23,293 bases of DNA, taken from NCBI GenBank assembly GCA_022511355.1, contig JAFLRS010000010.1, positions 1-23,293 of the forward strand. The letters are read 5' to 3'. Positions 5,985-13,159 of this stretch are shown here, one piece after another. Source of the stretch: Alistipes sp. (GTDB taxonomy: Bacteria > Bacteroidota > Bacteroidia > Bacteroidales > Rikenellaceae). Both the position numbers and the translations under genes were made by a program. The notes under the pieces are model-generated. The model searched no databases. It saw nothing but the letters and a program-made list of their open reading frames with translations, and was not told the origin of the DNA. Each line of letters starts with the position of its first letter. The stretch's first letter is position 1.

Positions 5985-8075
5985 ATGAAACACATATATG
6001 CTTTTTTCATTGCGTCGGCTCTGCTGACCATGTTCGGATGCAACGATTCCAAGGATGAAACGCAGTTCGAGGGCATCGACAATCATGTCACCTCGTTCGT
6101 GCTGACCACGGTCGAAGGGGCCGTTTACGAAGCCGCGATTACGGGCGAACGCATCGAGGTCACGGTGCCCGAAAACTGTTCGCTCGAGGGTGCCCGTGCG
6201 GCCTGTACCGTTTGCGAGCAGGCGGTACTCTATCCCGACCCTGCGGCAATCGGCGACTGGGACAACGAACACCGTTTCCGCGTGGTGTCGAAGGGCGGCT
6301 CTCAGCGCGATTATCTCTATACGGTGCGGCGCACCGGAGTTGCGAGCGGAGGTTCGGTGGTGCTGCTTGCGCAGTCGGATGTGGAGGCGTTTGCCGCTTC
6401 GGGGGTTTCGGTCGTCGAGGGCAGCCTCGTGATAGGTTCGCTGTCGGCCGTTGCCGATGACCCGATTACCGATTTGTCGCCGCTGTCGCATCTTACCGAA
6501 GTGCGTTACGACATATGCATCAATTCGTCGTTCAAGGGCGAGAGTCTCGACGGTCTGGGCGGCGTTGTTCGCGCCGGCGGTTTGGTTATAGGTTCGCAGT
6601 CGGCGGCGGTGTCGCTCGAAAACGGACTCTCGGTCGATATGCCGTCGCTCGAGTCGCTCGGTGCGCTGCATATCAATTGCGCCGATGTCACGGCTCTGCA
6701 ATTCCCGCGGCTGCGGAGTCTGGGAAGTCTGTATGCCGATGCGGCGGGATTGGCCATGGCCGACCTCTCGAAGGTGGAAAACTGCGACGGATACTTCATC
6801 ATGAAGGCGGGAACGACCTCTTCGTCGAGCAATACGATGCTGACGTCGCTCGATTTGTCGTCGCTTCGGGTCGTGCGCGGAATGTTCTCGATAGAGAAGT
6901 ATGCGAAGATGCAGAGCCTGGCTCTGCCGAAACTGGAGCTTGCCGACGGGACAATCTCGCTGACTTCGCTCACGGCTCTCGGGGAGGTCTCGATGCCCGT
7001 GCTGCAGAGCTGCGGAGGCGTGGCCTGCAAAACTCTGAGCGCAGCCGCCCGATATTCGTTCCCCGAACTGGTTACTGTGTCGGGCGACCTTTCGGTCGAG
7101 GGCAATACGTCCGTTTCGCCGATAGAGGAGATAACGCTGCCGAAGCTTCGCAGCACCGCCGGACGAATCTGTTTTCAGACGGCCGTCACCGAGTCGCTGG
7201 AGCGTCTGGAGCTGCCCGAACTGATGTCGGTGGGCGGCGATATGGAGCTGCGCTATATGCGCAACGTCGCCGAAATAGTCACTCCGCGTCTGACGGCTGT
7301 CGGAGGCAAACTCTATCTCTACTATATGAGCGGCATCGCTCATCTCGACATCTCGGGCATAGCCGATTTGCGTCGTCTCGATGTGATAGGCTGCTCCGAC
7401 CTCGCCCTCATAACCGCGGGCGAAGAGCTTAACGACGTGGCATTCAACGGCGCAAGCACGCTGACTCATCAGGTGAATCTGCCCGCGTTCGAGAATCCCG
7501 TAAAAATCAAAGGAACGCTCGATATAGGCAGCTACCGCGTCACTGCGGTTTCGGAGATGGAGTTGGCGAATGTGGTGGAGGCCGGAACTCTCAAGGCGGG
7601 CTTCTCGGGCAGTTCGGGCGCATATCTGACGCTCCGATTCCCCGACCTCGAACGCGTGGGAACCTTCACCTGCACGAGTGCCTACTGGCTCAAGGGTCTG
7701 GAGCTTCCGAAACTTGCCGAAGTCACCGTCAAGATGGAGATGAACTATATGCAGTATGTGCCCGACGGAGGAATCTCGATACCCGAACTGCGCAAAATCA
7801 ACGAGTTGGTGTTCAACGGCTCCACTATGGCCTCGACGGCCAAGAACTTCACATTGCGCACTTCGCTCGCGGATTTCGCCGATGTCGAACAGATAGGCAA
7901 ACTCACCGTCAAGTGGTGGGGTGCCATCACCGATTTCTCGGGACTCTCCAAAGCGGCCGCTTCGGTCCCCGACGGCAACTGGGATATCTCGGGCAACGTG
8001 CTGAACGGTTCGACTTCGGGCTTCAATCCCACCAAACAGGATATTCTCGACGGAAACGGCATTTATCATCAGTAG
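5985..8075 (+). CDS. Leucine-rich solenoid surface lipoprotein, function unknown, B12 operon
   Basis: This 696-residue lipoprotein has the lipobox MFGC (Cys19) followed by the acidic NDSKDETQ. Residues about 32-112 look like a DUF5018-type beta domain: a TSFVLTTVEGAVYEA strand, ITGERIEVTVP, and a closing RDYLYTVRR. From about 120 to 690 there are irregular repeats of 20-25 residues built on LP-L-S/T-V-G-G-L-L, for example LPELMSVGGDMEL, TPRLTAVGGKLYL and FPDLERVGTFTC. These look like a leucine-rich or receptor-L-type right-handed solenoid. No catalytic motif is visible. It lies between the PKD-like gene and btuB, 3 bases before the btuB start, so it shares riboswitch control. Solenoids of this type usually bind ligands or other proteins. 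A part in cobamide capture, or in docking onto BtuB or BtuG, is inference; I know of no characterised homologue. Confidence 0.7.
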   Translation: MKHIYAFFIASALLTMFGCNDSKDETQFEGIDNHVTSFVLTTVEGAVYEAAITGERIEVTVPENCSLEGARAACTVCEQAVLYPDPAAIGDWDNEHRFRVVSKGGSQRDYLYTVRRTGVASGGSVVLLAQSDVEAFAASGVSVVEGSLVIGSLSAVADDPITDLSPLSHLTEVRYDICINSSFKGESLDGLGGVVRAGGLVIGSQSAAVSLENGLSVDMPSLESLGALHINCADVTALQFPRLRSLGSLYADAAGLAMADLSKVENCDGYFIMKAGTTSSSSNTMLTSLDLSSLRVVRGMFSIEKYAKMQSLALPKLELADGTISLTSLTALGEVSMPVLQSCGGVACKTLSAAARYSFPELVTVSGDLSVEGNTSVSPIEEITLPKLRSTAGRICFQTAVTESLERLELPELMSVGGDMELRYMRNVAEIVTPRLTAVGGKLYLYYMSGIAHLDISGIADLRRLDVIGCSDLALITAGEELNDVAFNGASTLTHQVNLPAFENPVKIKGTLDIGSYRVTAVSEMELANVVEAGTLKAGFSGSSGAYLTLRFPDLERVGTFTCTSAYWLKGLELPKLAEVTVKMEMNYMQYVPDGGISIPELRKINELVFNGSTMASTAKNFTLRTSLADFADVEQIGKLTVKWWGAITDFSGLSKAAASVPDGNWDISGNVLNGSTSGFNPTKQDILDGNGIYHQ

Positions 8076-8078
8076 CCT

Positions 8079-10199
8079 GTGAAAAAGACGGTCGCACTTC
8101 TGTTTTCTTTGTGTGCAGCACTCGTTTGTGCCGCACAGGAGGATGGTGTGCGCGACCGCGGCGGCTGGTGGAACGGCAATGCCTCCTACATAGTCCCCAT
8201 TCCCGAGGTGTCGGTGACGGGTCGTCGGCCGATGAAGGATATAGGCGTGCAGAAGACCGAACTCGATTCGGTGGTTCTGCGCGAGAATGTGGCTCTGTCG
8301 ATGGCCGACATCCTTACCTTCAACTCTTCGATTTTCGTGAAGCAGTACGGACGGGCCACACTCTCGACCGTAGCCTTTCGCGGCACTTCGGCTTCGCATA
8401 CGCAGGTGACGTGGAACGGCATGAAAATCAACTCTCCGATGCTCGGAATGACCGACTTCTCGATGATTCCGTCCTACTTTATCGACGATGCCGCACTGCT
8501 GCACGGCACCTCGTCGGTGAATGAGACGGGCGGAGGTCTGGGCGGGGCGGTCAAGCTTTCGACGCGACCCGCCGATGCCGACGGTTTCGGTTTGCAGTTC
8601 GTGCAGGGTGCGGGTTCGTTCATGACCTTCGACGAGTTTCTGCGTCTTACCTACGGCGATTCGCACTGGCAGGTGTCGGCACGCGCCGTCTACTCTAATT
8701 CGCGCAACGACTTCCGATACACCAACTACAACAAAAAAGAGAATGTCTACGACGACGAACACAACATCATAGCCACCTACTATCCCGTCGAACGCAACAA
8801 AAACGGCGCATTCCGCGATTTGCACATTCTGCCTGAGGTATACTACAACACGGGCCGCGGCGACCGTTTCGGTCTGCAGGCGTGGTATCTCGATTCGAAA
8901 CGCGGTCTGCCGATGCTTTCGGTCGATCACCGCGAGGAGAGCGACTACCGCAACGAACAGCGCGAACGGACTTTCCGCGGCATTCTGTCGTGGAAGCGCA
9001 TTCGAGGCGACTATAAGCTCGGCGTGAGCGGCGGATATGTCCACACCGCGCAGGCTTACGATTTCGAACGTTCGCTGGGCAACGGGAACATGGCCACGAT
9101 GATAGCTTCGCGCAGCAAGGTGAATACCGTCTACGGACGGGCCGATGCCGAATATGTCGTCAGGGACAAATGGCTCTTTACGGCCGATTTGTCGGCGCAT
9201 CAGCACTTCGTCGAGAGTGCCGACCGCAATGTACTCGACCTCAATTCGCAGTCGCTCGCGCAGGGCAACGGCAAACGCGTGGTGGTGGGTTACATGAAGG
9301 CCCGCATAGAGCTTTCGGCGGGGGTGTCGGCGAAATGGATGCCCACCGAACGGCTCGGATTCTCGGCCGTGATTCGCGAAGAGATGTACGGCGACAAATT
9401 CTCGCCCGTTATACCGGCTTTCTTCGCCGACTACAAACTTTCGAAGCGCGGAAATGTGATGCTTAAGGCATCGGTTTCGCGCAACTACCGATTCCCGTCG
9501 CTCAACGACCTCTATTTTCTTCCGGGCGGAAATCCCGACCTCAAACCCGAACACGGTTTTACATACGATGCCGGCATCTCGTTCGCGACCGGCAGGGAGG
9601 GGTTGTTCGCACTTTCGGGCGGTGCGACGTGGTTCGACTCCTACATCGACGACTGGATAGTGTGGCTCCCGACGGCCAAAGGTTTCTGGACCCCCAAGAA
9701 TATCAAGAGCGTACACGCCTACGGCGTGGAGCTGAAACTCAATACCGACATACGGCTCGCGCGCGACTGGCAGCTGGGCGGCGATGCGGCATTCTCGTGG
9801 ACCCCCTCGATAAACAACGGAGACCCCGCCGACTGGGCCGACCGCGCAATCGGAAAGCAGTTGGTCTATGTGCCGCTATATTCGGCTTCGGCTACGGGCC
9901 GTCTTACATTCCGTTCGTGGCGGCTCATCTACAAATGGTGCTGGTACAGCGAACGGTTCACTACTTCGGACAACAATATGAAGAGCCGCATTACCCGCGT
10001 GCTGCCATACTTCATGAACGACGTGTCGCTCGAAAAGGCATTCTCATTCAGCTGGTCCGACCTCTCGATTAAGGCGGCGGTGAAGAATCTGCTCAACGAG
10101 GAGTACGAATCGGTGCTTTCGCGACCCATGCCGCGCATGAACTTCGAAATATTCCTCGAAATCAAACCCAAATTCAAACAACGCAAAACCGACCGATGA
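8079..10199 (+). CDS. btuB: BtuB-type TonB-dependent outer-membrane cobalamin receptor
   Basis: This 706-residue protein starts at GTG 8079, 3 bases after the previous stop. A cleavable signal peptide ends near residue 19 (CAAQ). A TonB-box-like segment PEVSVTG lies at 42-48, the plug domain at about 55-170 (LSMADILTFNSSIFVKQYG, VAFRGTSASHTQVTWNGM, GGGLGGAVKLST), and a 22-strand-type barrel fills the rest, with alternating aromatic strands and a C-terminal strand ending in KPKF. There is no N-terminal carboxypeptidase-like domain, so it is a BtuB/FepA-type receptor rather than SusC-type. The riboswitch upstream and btuFCD immediately downstream identify the substrate as a cobamide. It would move B12 from the surface lipoproteins into the periplasm using TonB energy. 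Its stop codon overlaps the btuF start region. Confidence 0.88.
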   Translation: MKKTVALLFSLCAALVCAAQEDGVRDRGGWWNGNASYIVPIPEVSVTGRRPMKDIGVQKTELDSVVLRENVALSMADILTFNSSIFVKQYGRATLSTVAFRGTSASHTQVTWNGMKINSPMLGMTDFSMIPSYFIDDAALLHGTSSVNETGGGLGGAVKLSTRPADADGFGLQFVQGAGSFMTFDEFLRLTYGDSHWQVSARAVYSNSRNDFRYTNYNKKENVYDDEHNIIATYYPVERNKNGAFRDLHILPEVYYNTGRGDRFGLQAWYLDSKRGLPMLSVDHREESDYRNEQRERTFRGILSWKRIRGDYKLGVSGGYVHTAQAYDFERSLGNGNMATMIASRSKVNTVYGRADAEYVVRDKWLFTADLSAHQHFVESADRNVLDLNSQSLAQGNGKRVVVGYMKARIELSAGVSAKWMPTERLGFSAVIREEMYGDKFSPVIPAFFADYKLSKRGNVMLKASVSRNYRFPSLNDLYFLPGGNPDLKPEHGFTYDAGISFATGREGLFALSGGATWFDSYIDDWIVWLPTAKGFWTPKNIKSVHAYGVELKLNTDIRLARDWQLGGDAAFSWTPSINNGDPADWADRAIGKQLVYVPLYSASATGRLTFRSWRLIYKWCWYSERFTTSDNNMKSRITRVLPYFMNDVSLEKAFSFSWSDLSIKAAVKNLLNEEYESVLSRPMPRMNFEIFLEIKPKFKQRKTDR

Positions 10200-11332
10200 T
10201 GAAATTGGCTTTCAGAATATCCGTTTCCGTGTTGGCGGCATTCGCCGCGGCATCCTGCGGCACTGCGTCCGCCGACCGTTTCGATATCGAACTCTATGCT
10301 CCGCAATATGCTTCGGGATTCGTCATTTCGGGCGCCGAGGGGTGGCAGAGTACGATACTGCGGTCGCGCAATCCGTGGCAGGGGGCCGACAATGTGGAAA
10401 AACAGCTCTTCATATCCCGAAACGGAGAAGTTCCGCCTGCGGGTTTTCGCGGAGAGGTGCTTGCGTCCGACCCCGTGCGCATAATCTGCATTTCGTCGTC
10501 GCACGTGGCGATGCTCGATATGCTGGGCGAGTCCGGCAGGGTGGTCGGGGTCTCGGGTGCGGGCTATATAACCAACGAATATGTCGCCTCCAACCGCGAC
10601 CGTATAGGCGATGTGGGCTATGAAGGCAATATCGACTACGAACTGACGGTGGCTCTGCAACCCGACATCGTGCTGTTATACGGCATCGACAGTGCCAGCG
10701 GCATGGAGGGCAAACTCCGCGAACTGGGCATTCCGTTCGTCTACATAGGCGACTATCTCGAGGATTCGCCGTTGGGCAAGGCCGAATGGATGGTGGCCGT
10801 GGGGGAGATTGTCGGACGCCGCGACGATGCGGCCGCACTCTTTGCCGGAATACCGCTCCGTTATGAAGCTCTTAAGGATATGGCGGCCGCCGCCGAATCG
10901 AAGGCTCCTGCCGTTATGGTAAACACGCCTTACGGCGATTCGTGGTTCATGTCGCCGGCGGGCAGCTATACGGCCCGAATGATTGCCGATGCGGGCGGCG
11001 ACTATCTTTATCGCGACAATGCGACCAACCGTTCGCTGCCGGTCGATATGGAGGAGGCTGCGCTGTTGGTTTCGAAGGCGGATGTATGGATAAATGTGGG
11101 TTCGTACCGCACCATAGGCGAGTTGAGCCGCGCTCTGCCCAAATTCGCCGATGCCCGTTGCGTGCGTGAGGGCGGAGTATGGAATTTCGACCTGCGGGCC
11201 AACGATGCGGGGGGCAACGACTATTGGGAGTCGGGCGTGGTGCATCCCGACATCGTGCTGCGCGACATGATTAAGATTTTCCACCCCGAGCTGATTTCGG
11301 AGGAGTTTGTTTATTATAGGAAGTTGCAATAA
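10196..11332 (+). CDS. btuF: Cobalamin ABC transporter substrate-binding lipoprotein
   Basis: This 378-residue lipoprotein belongs to the Peripla_BP_2 (BtuF/FhuD) fold. The ATG at 10196 overlaps the btuB stop; an ATG at 10199 is equally possible. The lipobox is AASC (Cys21), and the mature start GTASADRFD lacks the early acidic cluster found on the surface lipoproteins here, consistent with the periplasm-facing leaflet. N-lobe blocks RIICISSSHVAMLDMLGESGRVVGVSG and a second conserved block LQPDIVLLYG are typical. A long linking helix is followed by the C-lobe (PAVMVNTPYGDSWFMSPAGSY, ADVWINVG). It hands B12 to BtuC. The ABC genes follow at once with spacing of 17 bases and then a 4-base overlap. 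Confidence 0.88.
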   Translation: MMKLAFRISVSVLAAFAAASCGTASADRFDIELYAPQYASGFVISGAEGWQSTILRSRNPWQGADNVEKQLFISRNGEVPPAGFRGEVLASDPVRIICISSSHVAMLDMLGESGRVVGVSGAGYITNEYVASNRDRIGDVGYEGNIDYELTVALQPDIVLLYGIDSASGMEGKLRELGIPFVYIGDYLEDSPLGKAEWMVAVGEIVGRRDDAAALFAGIPLRYEALKDMAAAAESKAPAVMVNTPYGDSWFMSPAGSYTARMIADAGGDYLYRDNATNRSLPVDMEEAALLVSKADVWINVGSYRTIGELSRALPKFADARCVREGGVWNFDLRANDAGGNDYWESGVVHPDIVLRDMIKIFHPELISEEFVYYRKLQ

Positions 11333-11337
11333 ATCCC

Positions 11338-11345
11338 TATCTTTG
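11338..11345 (+). promoter_or_regulatory. Possible internal -7 element before btuC
   Basis: TATCTTTG matches the TAnnTTTG consensus and sits four bases before the btuC ATG, in the only A/T-rich gap of the operon's second half. There is no TTTG 19-21 bases upstream, so this may be chance. If real, it would give a riboswitch-independent, nearly leaderless btuCD transcript. Confidence 0.25.
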
Positions 11346-11349
11346 CCGT

Positions 11350-12351
11350 ATGAAATCGCGAACCGCCATACTTTTCATCGTGCTGAGTGTCGCCGTGTTG
11401 TTGCTTTTTGCGGCAGATTTGGCGGTAGGCAGCGTGCGTGTGCCGTTGGGCGAGGTGTGGTCGGCGCTGATGGGCGATGCCGATGCGGCGACGGTAAAGA
11501 TAATTCGCGAGATACGCCTGCTGAAGGCTTTGGCGGCTCTGATAGCGGGTGCGGCTTTGGCCGTGAGCGGACTCCAGATGCAGACTCTGTTCCGGAATCC
11601 GCTTGCGGGTCCCTATGTGCTGGGCATAAGTGCCGGAGCGAGTTTGGGTGTGGCTCTCTTCATTTTGGGAATTCCGCTGCTCGGGGCTGCCGGAGGCGCG
11701 TTCTTCGCTTCGTTCGGAATTGCGGGTGCGGCATGGATAGGTTCGGCGGCGGTGCTGACGGTGATATTCGTCGTGAGCCGACGCATAAAGGATATAATGG
11801 TGATTCTCATTTTGGGCATGATGTTCTCGTCGGGAGTGGGTGCCGTGGTGCAGATTCTGCAGTATCTGAGCCGCGAAGATTCGCTCAAGACGTTCGTCAT
11901 ATGGACCATGGGTTCGCTGGGCGAGGTCACCTCCGTGCAGCTGCATCTGCTCTGGATAGCCGTGGCGGCGGGAGGTGTTGCGGCACTCTTTTCGGTGAAG
12001 CCGCTCAATCTGCTGCTGCTCGGCGAACAGTATGCCCGCACCATGGGTCTCGACGTGCGTCGTTCGCGAATGCTGGTATTCATATCGACGACGCTTCTTT
12101 CGGGTACGGTGACCGCATTCTGCGGACCCATAGGATTCATAGGTCTTGCCGTGCCGCACGTGGCACGTATGCTCTTCCGCAATGCCGACCATCGCATTCT
12201 GATGCCTGCTTCGGCACTTGCGGGTTCGGCCGTGCTGCTCTTCTGCGACATGATTTCGAAATGGCTCACGCTGCCCGTAAACACCATAACCGCACTGTTG
12301 GGCATACCCGTAGTGGTATGGGTGGTGGTGCGCAACAAATCCATATCATGA
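11350..12351 (+). CDS. btuC: Cobalamin ABC transporter permease
   Basis: This 333-residue inner-membrane protein of the FecCD/BtuC family has about ten hydrophobic segments. Family landmarks are RLLKALAALIAGAALAVSG followed by LQMQTLFRNPLAGPYVLG and the glycine-rich ISAGASLG near the N-terminus, the cytoplasmic coupling region GEQYARTMGLDV, GPIGFIGLAVPHVAR, and the closing LPVNTITALLGIPVVVWV. As a dimer it forms the channel through which BtuF-bound B12 passes, driven by BtuD. The gene starts 17 bases after btuF and its stop overlaps the btuD start (ATGA), which points to translational coupling. The substrate is inferred from the riboswitch and btuB; the fold alone would equally fit a siderophore importer. 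Confidence 0.9.
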   Translation: MKSRTAILFIVLSVAVLLLFAADLAVGSVRVPLGEVWSALMGDADAATVKIIREIRLLKALAALIAGAALAVSGLQMQTLFRNPLAGPYVLGISAGASLGVALFILGIPLLGAAGGAFFASFGIAGAAWIGSAAVLTVIFVVSRRIKDIMVILILGMMFSSGVGAVVQILQYLSREDSLKTFVIWTMGSLGEVTSVQLHLLWIAVAAGGVAALFSVKPLNLLLLGEQYARTMGLDVRRSRMLVFISTTLLSGTVTAFCGPIGFIGLAVPHVARMLFRNADHRILMPASALAGSAVLLFCDMISKWLTLPVNTITALLGIPVVVWVVVRNKSIS

Positions 12352-13070
12352 TAAGGGTCGAAGATATAACCGCAGGCTATGGCAGCCGCATACTTATCGA
12401 ACACGGTTCGATGCGGCTCGGTGCGGGCGAAACGGCAGCCCTTACGGGTCGCAACGGTTCGGGCAAATCGACTCTGTTGAGGGCTTTGGGCGGATTGGGC
12501 GCCATTCGTTCGGGGGATATTCTGCTCGGCGGCCGTTCGATTGCCTCGATGACTCCGCAGCAGATGGCCGAAACGGTCGCTTTCGTAACTACGGAACGGG
12601 TCAGGATAGCCAATCTGCGCTGCCGCGATGTGGTGGCTCTGGGCCGCGCTCCCTACACCAACTGGATAGGACGTATGCAGCGCGAAGATGCCCTGATTGT
12701 GGAACATTCGCTCGCGTCGGTGGGGATGTCCGACTATGCGGACCGTTCGCTCGACAGTATGTCGGACGGCGAATGTCAGCGCATCATGATTGCACGGGCT
12801 TTGGCGCAGCAGACCCCCGTGATTCTGCTCGATGAACCCACGTCGTTCCTCGACCTGCCCACACGATACGAAATTTGCACTCTGCTGCGCGAACTGGCCC
12901 ACAACGAGGGCAAAACGATTCTGTATTCGACTCACGAACTCGATATAGCACTTAATCTGTGCGATTCGGTGGTGATGATAGACTCTCCGCACCTTCTGCA
13001 TCTGCCCGCCGCCGATATGAAAAACAGCGGCATCGTGGAGCGTCTGTTCGGAGTCCGTTCGGGTGTCTGA
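12348..13070 (+). CDS. btuD: Cobalamin ABC transporter ATP-binding protein
   Basis: This 240-residue cytoplasmic ATPase is encoded from the ATG at 12348, overlapping the btuC stop by four bases. It has Walker A GRNGSGKST (34-42), a signature motif in the variant form MSDGE (138-142) instead of LSGGQ, Walker B VILLDEPTS (158-166) and the H-loop STHE with His196. The variant signature is common in FepC/BtuD-like ATPases of this phylum and does not suggest loss of function. It powers BtuC-mediated import and is the last gene of the operon. A small hairpin with a T-rich tail at 13135-13159 could end the transcript. Confidence 0.92.
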   Translation: MIRVEDITAGYGSRILIEHGSMRLGAGETAALTGRNGSGKSTLLRALGGLGAIRSGDILLGGRSIASMTPQQMAETVAFVTTERVRIANLRCRDVVALGRAPYTNWIGRMQREDALIVEHSLASVGMSDYADRSLDSMSDGECQRIMIARALAQQTPVILLDEPTSFLDLPTRYEICTLLRELAHNEGKTILYSTHELDIALNLCDSVVMIDSPHLLHLPAADMKNSGIVERLFGVRSGV

Positions 13071-13084
13071 GACTCTTCCCGGGC

Positions 13085-13125
13085 AAAAATCGAGGGGCGC
13101 TGCTTGCATATAAGCCGCGCCCCTC
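13085..13125 (-). terminator. Intrinsic terminator of the M60 peptidase transcript
   Basis: GAGGGGCGC (13092-13100) pairs perfectly with GCGCCCCTC (13117-13125), with additional GCTT/AAGC pairing inside the loop. On the minus strand the stem is followed by CGATTTTTG, giving the U tract. On the plus strand the same stem is not followed by a T run. Confidence 0.8.
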
Positions 13126-13134
13126 TGCCGTTGT

Positions 13135-13159
13135 CTGACGTTTGTCAGAATTTATTTTT
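13135..13159 (+). terminator. Probable terminator of the B12 operon
   Basis: CTGAC-GTTT-GTCAG is followed by AATTTATTTTT. The stem is only five base pairs, but it lies 64 bases after the btuD stop in a convergent gap. Together with the adjacent minus-strand terminator it separates two opposing transcripts. The T-rich tail overlaps the end of the peptidase gene. Confidence 0.5.

Noticed and set aside
5964..9716. Very long minus-strand open frame (1250 codons) opposite the solenoid and btuB genes
   Set aside because: It is a frame shadow: the product is rich in Arg, His and Glu without domain motifs, it has no suitable start context, and the plus-strand frames carry signal peptides and recognisable domains.
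12759..12773. Degenerate signature motif (MSDGE) in BtuD as a sign of inactivation
   Set aside because: Walker A, Walker B and the H-loop are intact, and the SDGE form is, to my knowledge, common in FepC/BtuD-like ATPases of Bacteroidetes.
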